This document shows, piece after piece, positions 52,743 to 61,752 of a stretch of DNA of 64,000 bases. The notes under the pieces were generated by a model. It had not been told where the DNA came from. It saw nothing but the letters and a program-made list of their open reading frames with translations, and searched no databases. The translations under genes were made by a program, and so were the position numbers. Each line of letters starts with the position of its first letter. Position 1 is the stretch's first letter. This DNA is from Flavobacterium tyrosinilyticum (lineage in GTDB: Bacteria > Bacteroidota > Bacteroidia > Flavobacteriales > Flavobacteriaceae), in NCBI RefSeq assembly GCF_023656565.1, contig NZ_JAMOKG010000002.1, positions 1,184,030 through 1,248,029 of the forward strand. The letters run 5' to 3'.

Positions 52743-55118
52743 TTAATCTCTATTGGCATCATTGGCTTGTCTAATTGCTTTTGCATCGGTTAGATTAAAA
52801 CGATAAACAAAACTCAAGCGATATCTCGCTGCATTTGGAATGCTATTATCTCTAATAACATAATCGGTTCCAGTGGTAACGCTTTTATATTGACGAAGAT
52901 TAAAAGCATTCGTAACATCAAAAACAATAGTGGCTTTATCTTTAAGCAGAAGTTTGCTTAACCCGAAATCAATTGATTGTAATGCTTCGCTGGTAGTTTG
53001 TGCATTGCGTTTTTCTCCACGAAAGTTATAACGGCCTTGAAAACTAAATTTAGCAGGAAGTTTAATCTGCGTGCTGAGTCGAGCCGTAAAGTTTTGACTG
53101 CTATAATCTAGGTTTTCGTCTCTATAATTTCCTTTTTGTTTGAAGTGATAATAATTCATTTCGGCATTAACCTGAAGCCATTTTAACGGATTATATAATG
53201 TCGATAATTCAATTCCGCTTCTTATTTCGTAATCAATATTTATGGGTGTGGTAAGAAAGATATCATCTTGGCGATACGTATAATCTTGAATAAAGCCTTT
53301 TTCGTATTGATAATAAACCGAAGGATTCAAAGTAAATGTTTTCCAATTTTTAAGAAATGCCATTTCAAATGCATCCGTATAAGAAGGATTTAAATCAGGA
53401 TTTCCGATATATTGTGCATTTAAATCGGTGACTTCATTGAAAGGATATAAAGCATATAAGGACGGACGTTTAATGCGTTTGCTGTAATTTAACTGCAATG
53501 CCGAAGCATCAAACTTATAAGATAGATTGATAGTAGGAAAGAGTTTGTTATAGTTTTTTTTATCGCTATACGCATTTTCTACATCTTTAATGGCAATATC
53601 TGTAAGCTCGGCTCTTAATCCCAACATATAACTAAAATTATTGATTTTACTGCTAAATTGCGTATAAGCGCCCGTTATGGTTTCGTCGTAATTTAAATCA
53701 TTATCAATATTCTGATAAACGACCCAATTATTATCCTCTTGTTCTTCTGCCAGATAATTGCTTGTAACCGTTCTAATTTCAGTTTTTAATCCAAATTCCA
53801 AAGTAGAAAGACTGTCTATTGGCTGAATAAAATCGGTCTTAGCCAGAAAATCTTTGCTGTTTCCTACAGAACTTGTTCTAATGCTGGGATAAGCCATTTC
53901 GTCTGGAAGCAAACGCTGTGTAGAAAGATCCCATTTTTTGTCGCTGTTCCACCAATCGTATTGAACGTCAATAGTCCATTTTTTAGCTTTCTGTTGGAAT
54001 GTTCGTGTATAATTAAACTCAATTTGACTGTAATCCCGTTTTTCCAATGATTTTCCGTGTCTTGTCAAAAGACTATCAGGTGTGGTATTGCCTTGATCAC
54101 TATCATACTGATAACTCAAATCGGTTTTATCATTATCATGCGTGGCATTCTTTAAAAAAGCTGCTGTTATAGTTTGATGTTCATTAATAAAATAATCGGC
54201 ACCCATATAAAGCAATTTTCCATCGTCATGACGATCTTCATTCTGCACACGATGCATGTAATTTGGAGCAGTGGTACTATTGGTTACCTGATCGGTTGTG
54301 TACAAACCCACATAATCGCTAGAACGGATACTGAAATTGGAAAAAATATTGATTTTGTTTGATTTAAAATTAAGGCTCGGATTAAGACGACTATCATTTG
54401 GCGAGCCCGCAACCAATCTAACCTGACCGCTAAAACCACTTTTTTTGTTCTTTTTCAATATAATATTAAGAATCCCCGCAGAACCCGCAGCATCATATCT
54501 TGAAGAAGGATTGGTAATAACCTCAATTCGTTCGATCTGATCGGCTGCAATCTGATCAAGCGCATTGCTTTGGGTAAGTCCAGATTGTCTTCCGTTAATT
54601 AATATTAAAACATTACTATTTCCACGAAGACTTACCGTTCCCGCAGCATCAACAGCGACAGATGGAACTCCATTTAATACATCGTGAGCAGAACCATTTT
54701 GTGAAAGCACATCTTTACCCACTTCAAAAACCTTTTTGTCAAGTTTTAAACTAACATTCGATTTTTGATCGCTAATTTCAACTGCTTTTAATTGTACCAT
54801 ATTGGTAATTAATTCAATTGTACCCAAATCAATTTTTTGTTTTCCTGCAATTAAAGATTGGGTATGATTTTGATACCCCGTGTAACTAAACGAGACAGTG
54901 GTTGAACCATTTGGAGCTGCTTCAATAGTAAATAAACCAAGATCGTCTGTTATGGCTGTGGCCAATGTTTTTGAGCTACTATCTTGTATGGTTACCGTTA
55001 CATAAGGCAGTGCTTCTTTTGTAGCGCTGTCTTGAACTTTACCAGAAATAATGGTTTGCTGTCCTATTCCTAAAAACGGAATAAAGAGAATTAAGGTTTT
55101 GATTATTAGAGATTTCAT
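52743..55118 (-). CDS. Outer-membrane beta-barrel protein with carboxypeptidase-like domain
   Basis: 791 residues: signal peptide (ILFIPFLGIGQQ), a regulatory-like domain (ISGKVQDSATKEALPYVTVTI at 25-45, FSYTGYQNH), a TonB plug with LNGVPSVAVDAAGTVSLRGNSNVLILING (in part SLRGNSNVLILING) and RIEVITNPSSRYDAAGSAGILNIILKK, then a barrel with YSKRIKRPSLYALYPF. It belongs to the OMP_b-brl_3 group of TonB-dependent receptors. Ligand unknown. It stands alone, convergent with the LLM gene. Confidence 0.92.
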   Translation of the reverse strand: MKSLIIKTLILFIPFLGIGQQTIISGKVQDSATKEALPYVTVTIQDSSSKTLATAITDDLGLFTIEAAPNGSTTVSFSYTGYQNHTQSLIAGKQKIDLGTIELITNMVQLKAVEISDQKSNVSLKLDKKVFEVGKDVLSQNGSAHDVLNGVPSVAVDAAGTVSLRGNSNVLILINGRQSGLTQSNALDQIAADQIERIEVITNPSSRYDAAGSAGILNIILKKNKKSGFSGQVRLVAGSPNDSRLNPSLNFKSNKINIFSNFSIRSSDYVGLYTTDQVTNSTTAPNYMHRVQNEDRHDDGKLLYMGADYFINEHQTITAAFLKNATHDNDKTDLSYQYDSDQGNTTPDSLLTRHGKSLEKRDYSQIEFNYTRTFQQKAKKWTIDVQYDWWNSDKKWDLSTQRLLPDEMAYPSIRTSSVGNSKDFLAKTDFIQPIDSLSTLEFGLKTEIRTVTSNYLAEEQEDNNWVVYQNIDNDLNYDETITGAYTQFSSKINNFSYMLGLRAELTDIAIKDVENAYSDKKNYNKLFPTINLSYKFDASALQLNYSKRIKRPSLYALYPFNEVTDLNAQYIGNPDLNPSYTDAFEMAFLKNWKTFTLNPSVYYQYEKGFIQDYTYRQDDIFLTTPINIDYEIRSGIELSTLYNPLKWLQVNAEMNYYHFKQKGNYRDENLDYSSQNFTARLSTQIKLPAKFSFQGRYNFRGEKRNAQTTSEALQSIDFGLSKLLLKDKATIVFDVTNAFNLRQYKSVTTGTDYVIRDNSIPNAARYRLSFVYRFNLTDAKAIRQANDANRD

Positions 55119-55242
55119 TTTGATTGATTTTGTTGTACAAGATTAATTCATAAAAGAAAACACCGTTTTCTAAAACATTCAAACGGCTCTATAAGCTTTT
55201 CAAAAGCATTTGGCAATTCGATATTTGTTCTATCTTTATCTT

Positions 55243-56883
55243 ATGTATAAATCTTACTTTTTTATCGTTTTACTTCTTCTCATGTGTACCTCTTGTAACT
55301 ATTACAAAGAGTACGTTACAACCGATGTAACATATGATGTTGATTACGATCATCAGAAGATGGATTGGGGTAAACCGGATAGTTCGAGTTTTAGATTCGA
55401 AACAAACGTTGAAATACAAAAACGAAAAAATACTTCTCAATCGTTAGGGCTTCAAATAAATGCTTTTGGTGCTTTTGATGTGTATTGGGATGGAGTTTTA
55501 ATTGGGAGAAATGGTCAAATGGCACAAGCAGATCGTGTTGAGGTGCCAGGAACAGAAACCTCTTATTATCAAATACCGAATAATTTGTCTAAACTCGGGA
55601 AACACAACGTTGTTTTAATGGGTTCGCAAACCTACAATAAAGAAGTAGAGCGCGGTATCGATGTAAAACTTAAAGATTATCTACAACTTCAACGTTCACC
55701 GCTTATCGTGGTTTCTTTTATGAATATTATGGCAGGTGCTTTTCTTATTGCAGGCATCTATTATTTTTTTCTCTATCTCAATAGTACCCGAAAAGAACTA
55801 GCCGTTTTGCTCTTCGGAATTATTTGCCTGCTTTTCTTTTGTTTGCTCATTATCGAATATGTCAAATATTATCTCGACATTCCTTATAATGAATTTTATA
55901 CCCGTTTAAAGATTATTGGTTGGCTCACTTTTGCTGTTTCAATGCTCATACCTTGGTATTTTATGTTGCAGTTTGAATTTAAAAGAAAGAAACTAGTGCT
56001 GTTTTTTTTGTTCATTGTCCTTTTAGCGGTTTATATTGGCTATTATGGTCATTATGACATTTCGGCTGCTTATTTTACTATAACTGCTCGTTTCTTTTCT
56101 ATTGTAATCGCTATTGAAGCCGCCATTAGAAAAGCAAAAGGCGGACTTATAGTTGCGGCGGGTTTATTGGCAGGAGTAGTGGTCAATTATTTTATGTTTT
56201 ATGACTTCGGATTGTTTATAGCTTTTACCATTTTGGTCCTTTGTATGCTCTATCTCCATACGATACGGGCAAAAGCAATGGAAGAAGCTCATAATGCATC
56301 ATTGCTGCTTTCTTCCAGATTGCAATTGGAACTGATTAAGAAAAATATTCAGCCGCATTTTCTTCGAAATACTTTAACCTCGCTGATTGATTGGATTGAG
56401 GAATCGCCTAAAGAAGGAGTTGTTTTTATTCGCGCTCTAGCGGAAGAATTTGATATAATGAACGATATTGCCGAAGACACACTTATTCCAATTAGACAAG
56501 AGATTGATTTGTGCCGAAGACATTTGGAAGTAATGTCTTTTCGTAAAGAAATTTGTTATGAATGGCAGGAAGAAAGAATAGACCAAAACGAAACGATTCC
56601 GCCAGCTATTTTTCATACCATAATAGAAAACGGAATTACGCATAGTCTTCCTCCAAAAGAAGGCTGTATTGTTTTCTGTTTTAAATTTACCAGAGAGAAG
56701 CAATTCAAAACATATACTTTGTTGACTTTAGCTAAAAATCGACAAACTAAAAAAGATAAGCGAGTAGGAACTGGATTTAAATACATTGAAGCCAGACTAA
56801 CAGAAAGTTATGGCACCAATTGGTCTTTTGATTCTCATGCTGTAGAAAAAGGGTGGGAGACCATCATTAAAATTTTTGATTAA
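55243..56883 (+). CDS. LytS-type sensor histidine kinase with 7TM region
   Basis: 546 residues from the ATG at 55243, where a lipoprotein-type signal (IVLLLLMCTSC) begins. An extracytoplasmic beta-sandwich (about 25-160, 7TMR-DISM extracellular-like) is followed by seven membrane helices (165-350) and a His-kinase domain with LIKKNIQPHFLRNTLTSL (His near 371) and a C-terminal ATPase GTGFKYIEARLTESYG. The usual HFLFNTL is HFLRNTL here. It overlaps or abuts the LytTR regulator, with which it forms a two-component system. Confidence 0.9.
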   Translation: MYKSYFFIVLLLLMCTSCNYYKEYVTTDVTYDVDYDHQKMDWGKPDSSSFRFETNVEIQKRKNTSQSLGLQINAFGAFDVYWDGVLIGRNGQMAQADRVEVPGTETSYYQIPNNLSKLGKHNVVLMGSQTYNKEVERGIDVKLKDYLQLQRSPLIVVSFMNIMAGAFLIAGIYYFFLYLNSTRKELAVLLFGIICLLFFCLLIIEYVKYYLDIPYNEFYTRLKIIGWLTFAVSMLIPWYFMLQFEFKRKKLVLFFLFIVLLAVYIGYYGHYDISAAYFTITARFFSIVIAIEAAIRKAKGGLIVAAGLLAGVVVNYFMFYDFGLFIAFTILVLCMLYLHTIRAKAMEEAHNASLLLSSRLQLELIKKNIQPHFLRNTLTSLIDWIEESPKEGVVFIRALAEEFDIMNDIAEDTLIPIRQEIDLCRRHLEVMSFRKEICYEWQEERIDQNETIPPAIFHTIIENGITHSLPPKEGCIVFCFKFTREKQFKTYTLLTLAKNRQTKKDKRVGTGFKYIEARLTESYGTNWSFDSHAVEKGWETIIKIFD

Positions 56884-56884
56884 G

Positions 56885-57580
56885 ATGAAGATACTCATAA
56901 TTGAAGACGAAGCTCGTATCGCCAAGAGAGTGGAAAGAATGACACGTGATTTCTTTGACAAAGACGTGCAAATTCTACTTTCTGATTCTCTCGAAAGCGG
57001 ATTGATAGCGATTGAGAATAATCCAATCGATCTTCTGCTGTTAGATTTAAATCTGAATGGAGAAGACGGATTTGAAATCTTGCAGACTTTTGTGGCAGGA
57101 CCGTTTCAGACCATTATTATTTCTGCCTATACCGATAAAGCTATTACAGCTTTTAATTATGGAGTTTTGGATTTTGTACCCAAACCTTTCGATCAAAACA
57201 GATTGGAGCAAGCCTTTATGCGTTTTACGGCACAGGGAAAACAATCGGGCGGAGATGTTCGTTTTTTGGCAGTAAGAAAAGCAAAGACGTTCAGACTCGT
57301 GCCCATTAATGAGATTCTATACATTAAAGGGGCAGGGATTTATACCGAATTGCATTTAGCAAATAACAAAATAGAATTACACGATAAATCGCTTGAAGCT
57401 TTAGAAAAACTGCTTCCTGAAACATTCGAAAGAATACATAAATCCTATATTCTCTGTTGGGAACAAGCAGACAAAATTGTGGTAGAAGCAGGTGGAAAGT
57501 ACAGCATGCAGCTAAAAAACGGTGACTTACTACCCATTGGACGTTCGAAATATAAAGAGATTAAAAACAAGCTGATTTAG
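56885..57580 (+). CDS. LytTR family response regulator
   Basis: 231 residues from the ATG at 56885, one base after the kinase stop codon. Receiver: IIEDEAR (E7, D8), acceptor D54 (LLLLDLNLNG), VPKPF lysine. LytTR DNA-binding domain from about 130: FLAVRKAKTFRLVPINEILYIKG, LPETFERIHKSYI, LPIGRSKYKEIKN. Target genes are not visible; the ABM gene downstream is a candidate. Confidence 0.94.
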   Translation: MKILIIEDEARIAKRVERMTRDFFDKDVQILLSDSLESGLIAIENNPIDLLLLDLNLNGEDGFEILQTFVAGPFQTIIISAYTDKAITAFNYGVLDFVPKPFDQNRLEQAFMRFTAQGKQSGGDVRFLAVRKAKTFRLVPINEILYIKGAGIYTELHLANNKIELHDKSLEALEKLLPETFERIHKSYILCWEQADKIVVEAGGKYSMQLKNGDLLPIGRSKYKEIKNKLI

Positions 57581-57713
57581 TAAAATATTTCAATTTTAAA
57601 CTATTAGCCAAAACAATTATACAGACAGATCTTTATATTTTCAGTATATTTAAACGCACTAGTAAAGGCTCAAAACTAGGGTAATTATAAATTCAAGACA
57701 AAAGAATTAATTT

Positions 57714-58118
57714 ATGAATGGATTTTGGAATAAAATTAAGGTATCGTTTTTATTTACTTTTTTCTCACTTGGTATTATGGCACAAAATAAAGATCAAATG
57801 GTTCGCATTGCAGAAGTTGAGATAATACCCGATTATCTTGAGCAATACAAAGCTATTCTTAAAGAAGAAGCAGAGGCATCTATTAGATTAGAGCCTGGAG
57901 TGATTGTTATTTTTCCAATGTTTCAAAAAGACCATCCAAATCAGATAAAAATATTAGAAATTTATGCTAATAATGAAGCATATCAGTCTCATTTAAAAAC
58001 GCCTCATTTTTTACTTTACAAAACATCTACACTTAAGATGGTCAAGTCGCTAAAGCTTAATGATCTTGTGGCTTTGGATGTTGAGGCCATGTCGGCGTTA
58101 TTTAAAAAATACCAATAA
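57714..58118 (+). CDS. Secreted ABM-domain (quinol monooxygenase-like) protein
   Basis: 134 residues with a signal peptide (SFLFTFFSLGIMAQ). Mature part: VRIAEVEIIPDYLEQYKAILKEEAEASIRLEPGVIVIFPM (in part AEVEIIPDYLEQYKAILKEE), KILEIYANNEAYQSHLKTPHFLLYK, the pattern of the antibiotic biosynthesis monooxygenase fold. Such dimers oxidise quinols or act on quinone-like electrophiles. Export is less common for the family. Terminator at 58148. Confidence 0.84.
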   Translation: MNGFWNKIKVSFLFTFFSLGIMAQNKDQMVRIAEVEIIPDYLEQYKAILKEEAEASIRLEPGVIVIFPMFQKDHPNQIKILEIYANNEAYQSHLKTPHFLLYKTSTLKMVKSLKLNDLVALDVEAMSALFKKYQ

Positions 58119-58147
58119 AAGCGGGCAGTGCTCAGTTTAAGTTTGTA

Positions 58148-58177
58148 AAAGGCTAATTGCTTGAATTAGCTTTTTTC
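58148..58177 (+). terminator. Terminator after the ABM gene
   Basis: GCTAATT and AATTAGC form a 7-bp stem, extended by A/T pairs, with loop GCTTG and six T. Confidence 0.75.
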
Positions 58178-58238
58178 TAATTTCCGGTTCAAAATCAAAA
58201 TTTATTTGATTTACACGGTTTGATTTTTGGACTTAAAA

Positions 58239-58976
58239 TCAATGGAAATATTTAAGGCCAATAATATTCAAGATATTGTTCATTACAAGTTTCGTTACCA
58301 AAAACAAAATTCCAATGCATATCACTCGAATAATTAAACCAGATTTTTTATAATCAAAAACAGAAAAGTATTGATAGTAGAAAATGATCACATATAAGAC
58401 ACTCACTACAGACAGTACATTATTTACCATAAGAAGGAACTCTTTGTTGTCACTAAAAATCATAATGACTGGCAAAACAAGGCTTATGGTTAAGATGCCG
58501 CATTGCAGATATAAATTGAGGACTAAGTTTTCGGTATAGTTTTGTTTGCTTTTTTTGAAGAGTAAAAAACTGCCAAGCGCTATAATCGGAATGTGCAGAA
58601 AAACAATAAATTTCGAGTAGTCTTTTAAGAGCTTAAAAACTCCAGAGAGTGCTGTTTGATCGTAGATTGAAGAAGGATCAATTTTAGTCCATTTTTTTAG
58701 AAAATAACTTAACGTCAGTAAAAGAATTATCGTTGCAAAATAATTAAAGTGTTTCGTTCTTTTCCCTTGAACATATGCTCTAATTCTGTGTCCAGGTCTG
58801 GTAAATAGTTCTTTTATAGTGTAGAAAAAGCCTGTGTCAAAATGAAATATTCCGTGAACAAAATCGTGTTGAATAACGTGAGATAAAGAGAATCTATGTG
58901 TTGATGCTGATTGGCTGCAGTTGCTACAAAATTTCCCTACGATTTCTTCATTACAATTTAAACAGTTACTTGTCAT
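58239..58976 (-). CDS. DUF3667 membrane protein
   Basis: 245 residues. N-terminal zinc-ribbon CLNCNEEIVGKFCSNC (C5, C8, C17, C20), then HDFVHGIFHFDTGFFYTIKELFTRPGHRIRAYVQGKRTKHFNYF (in part FTRPGHRIRAYVQGKR), and four or five membrane helices. This matches DUF3667, a Bacteroidota family of unknown function. Convergent with the ABM gene. Confidence 0.9.
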   Translation of the reverse strand: MTSNCLNCNEEIVGKFCSNCSQSASTHRFSLSHVIQHDFVHGIFHFDTGFFYTIKELFTRPGHRIRAYVQGKRTKHFNYFATIILLLTLSYFLKKWTKIDPSSIYDQTALSGVFKLLKDYSKFIVFLHIPIIALGSFLLFKKSKQNYTENLVLNLYLQCGILTISLVLPVIMIFSDNKEFLLMVNNVLSVVSVLYVIIFYYQYFSVFDYKKSGLIIRVICIGILFLVTKLVMNNILNIIGLKYFH

Positions 58977-59236
58977 TGGTTGGTTTTTAATATTGGGTCA
59001 ATTGATTTTAATTCTTCCGTTTTATCTCGCGAATAGTTATATTTAGTGGCATTTTATAAAACAGATTCGCGAATGTACTTAATTTTTGGTATTTATTTTT
59101 TAATACACTTTAACGAATTGTCAAAAAAGAAGCGTAATGCAAAAAAAGCATTAACAAATTAAAAAATAGCATTTTTGCGCATTAGGTTTTTGTCTAGTTT
59201 TATCCCTAGAAAAATACAACTCCAAAGAACCACAAA

Positions 59237-60211
59237 ATGATAACAACCCAAAACCTTTTAATAAAACCTTACAGAGTCGAAGATTCAGAATGCTTTTTTA
59301 AAAGTATAACCGATAACAGCGAATATTTGTATGACTACTTTGCAAACATGATAAAAATGAATGATAGCTTAGAATCGACAAAAAAATATCTGGAGCAGAA
59401 AGAAATAGATTGGCAAGAAAATAAAAGTTATGCTTGCGGTATATTTTCAAAAGAAAACCATGAGTTTATAGGCCATATATCTGTACGAGAAATTGATTGG
59501 AGAGTTCCAAAAGGCGAACTGGCTTATTTTATTTGCAAAAAACATAACGGTAATAATTATGCTGCCGAAGCATTAACGGCGTTTAAAAACTGGTGTTTTG
59601 CAAATAAAAAGTTTAATAGACTTTTTATGAAAATTGCAGAAGAAAACGCTGCAAGCATTAAAGTAGCCGAACGTTCTGGATTTGTATATGAAGGACTTCT
59701 AAAAAAAGATTATAGAAAAAGAGAAGAAGATTTGACAGATATGAAAATATACGGATATACTGAAGATCTGGAACTCGTAAGAACGACTTCTCAAAATGCA
59801 GATTTCGCCAGTTTAATTGTAAAACTAGATGAGAATTTAGCAAGCCGAAATGGTGACATGCAGGAATACTTCAACCAATTTAATAAGGTTGATGCCATTA
59901 AACATGTCATTATTGCTTATATCAACGGAATTGCGGTGGGCTGCGGAGCAATAAAGCAATTTGATAATGACTCTGTTGAGGTAAAACGCATGTTTGTTTC
60001 CGACGAATACAGAGGAAGACGCATTGCATCTAAGGTTTTGAATGAGTTGGAGAACTGGGCTAAAGAATTAGGTTATGCATCGACCGTTTTAGAAACCAGC
60101 AATGTGCAAACAGAGGCAGTTGCATTGTACACTAAAACGTATACTGTTATCGAAAATTACGGACAATATGCCGGAATAGAAACTAGTATTTGCTTCAAAA
60201 AGGAATTATAG
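59237..60211 (+). CDS. Double GNAT acetyltransferase
   Basis: 324 residues made of two GNAT domains. The first (1-175) is RimJ-like: TQNLLIKPYRVEDSECFFKSI, HISVREIDWRVPKGELAYFI, AERSGFVYEGLLKKDYRK. The second (180-324) has IIAYINGIAVGCGAIKQFD, VKRMFVSDEYRGRRIASKVLNELE with the R/Q-x-x-G-x-A acetyl-CoA loop, and TVLETSNVQTEAVALYTK. The first resembles ribosomal N-acetyltransferases, the second small-molecule ones. Targets unknown. A long hairpin (60231-60269) follows. Confidence 0.88.
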   Translation: MITTQNLLIKPYRVEDSECFFKSITDNSEYLYDYFANMIKMNDSLESTKKYLEQKEIDWQENKSYACGIFSKENHEFIGHISVREIDWRVPKGELAYFICKKHNGNNYAAEALTAFKNWCFANKKFNRLFMKIAEENAASIKVAERSGFVYEGLLKKDYRKREEDLTDMKIYGYTEDLELVRTTSQNADFASLIVKLDENLASRNGDMQEYFNQFNKVDAIKHVIIAYINGIAVGCGAIKQFDNDSVEVKRMFVSDEYRGRRIASKVLNELENWAKELGYASTVLETSNVQTEAVALYTKTYTVIENYGQYAGIETSICFKKEL

Positions 60212-60230
60212 AAAGCTTTTAACTAATAAC

Positions 60231-60269
60231 AACTTCGATGCTTTTATGATAATAAATAGCATCGAAGTT
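60231..60269 (+). terminator. Hairpin after the double GNAT gene
   Basis: AACTTCGATGCT and AGCATCGAAGTT form a perfect 12-bp stem with a 15-nt loop. A T-rich stretch follows only after 8 bp, so it may be a terminator for either convergent gene. Confidence 0.6.
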
Positions 60270-60317
60270 GCTGGGTTTATTTTTTCGGTTCAAATGTTTT
60301 TTAAAGTGCGTTAAACA

Positions 60318-61106
60318 CTATAGAGCATCCCAAGATGCACTAGGATAGTAGATAGAGCTTGTTACAGGAGCTGTCCAATAGCTTTGGCTTCCTCCACGGA
60401 AAGTGTGAAGACTCACTGCATTTACATTTCGCTTAGCATCGTTGGTTACCCAGCGAATTTTTTCGTTCAATATCTCTGTACCGTTTACGTAATATTTTAC
60501 ATATCCGTCAGTATTTGATCCTGTATTTAACTTCACAGATATCTGGCAATTATAAGTAACACCTTCTTGTATGTAATATTTCTTTCCAAAATCATTACCG
60601 TATTGTCCCGGCTGATCTCTATAATATACATAAGGTTGAAGATAAGCGCCACTTCCTTTAGCCGTATTAGAACCGCTTGGACAATACCACATAAATCTTG
60701 CGCTACCGCCATTTCCATCCCATGCAGCATCGCCACCCGTATTTTGGTCACCAATTAAGATTCCATATCCGCATTTTCCGCCTCGGCTCCAATAAAATCC
60801 ATTGTTAAATTTCATTTGAAACCAAACAGTATAAACGCCTGTAGACCAAACACCATACGAGGTACACAATCCGCCTGGGCAAGATAAGGTGTTGGTTTGT
60901 AATGTGATTGTTCTTGCGCCAGCCGTTCCTTTTGCTGTTGTACCGGCTTGTATGGCAGAATTATTTGAAACAGTGTCTCTATTCGTGATTAATTCAGAAT
61001 TTTTTTTAGCAGTTTGAGATGCATCTAAATCTTGTTCCTTTTCGCAGGAATAAAACACTAATGCTGCAGTAGCTAGCATACAAGATAATTTTATGATTTT
61101 CTTCAT
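60318..61106 (-). CDS. Polysaccharide lyase 14-like lipoprotein
   Basis: 262 residues, lipobox at C21 (AALVFYSC). After a disordered linker the domain follows the PL14 pattern: VYTVWFQMKFNNGFYWSRGGKCGYGILIGDQNTGG (in part FQMKFNNGFYW, GGKCGYGILIGD), ARFMWYCPSGS, YGNDFGKKYYIQEGV, DGYVKYYVNGTEIL, LHTFRGGSQSYW. Family members cleave glucuronan or alginate-type polymers; whether this copy is catalytic cannot be told. It is a single transcription unit. Confidence 0.75.
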   Translation of the reverse strand: MKKIIKLSCMLATAALVFYSCEKEQDLDASQTAKKNSELITNRDTVSNNSAIQAGTTAKGTAGARTITLQTNTLSCPGGLCTSYGVWSTGVYTVWFQMKFNNGFYWSRGGKCGYGILIGDQNTGGDAAWDGNGGSARFMWYCPSGSNTAKGSGAYLQPYVYYRDQPGQYGNDFGKKYYIQEGVTYNCQISVKLNTGSNTDGYVKYYVNGTEILNEKIRWVTNDAKRNVNAVSLHTFRGGSQSYWTAPVTSSIYYPSASWDAL

Positions 61107-61752
61107 TTTTTAAATTTTAAGGTTAGTAAACAATTAATAGTTAGTAAAATAGATAGTAGTATTTGAAACCGAAAGTGTAAAGTTGATTATTAATAATTTA
61201 TACAAGGAGTAATAAAGTACGTTTTTACGTACACAGAAATCCAGCATGTCTATTTGTTGTATACTCAAACAGATAAGATTGATATGGAGAAGTTTTTCGG
61301 AACAAGGAAAATTGTCGAGAGAGTAGAAATCAACTTAAAAAAAATGAAGGAAAAATGAGGCTGTTTAATTTTTTTAGATCCAAAAAAGTTTTGACACACT
61401 CAGAATCTTGAGATTTCTTTTATAGCTCTTTCACAAATTTTAACTTTTTTGAGATCCAAATTTTGACAAATGTCTAAATAGGCAGATGCTCAATTTGAAG
61501 AAAACTAGAGTAATTTTTATGACTATTGTAAAATTTAATTATATGATTAAAACCCTAAAAAAGACCGATAAATACTTGGATTGTTTATATTGAGGATATG
61601 TTAATGTTTGTGTAGATATAGTGTTTATATTGCATTGTTTTGTCGAAATTATCAAAAAATATGCCAAAATGTACTATTTTTTTTACTGAAAAAGCTTGCT
61701 TGTTTTGAAAGATTTAAATTACATTTACAAGAAACAAACATAATCTTTAGAC
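61107..61752. other. Intergenic region (646 bp) without assignable features
   Basis: AT-rich sequence between divergent units. A 60-codon frame at 61608-61790 overlaps the next gene and lacks coding character. No strong hairpin or clear promoter pair is seen. Confidence 0.4.
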
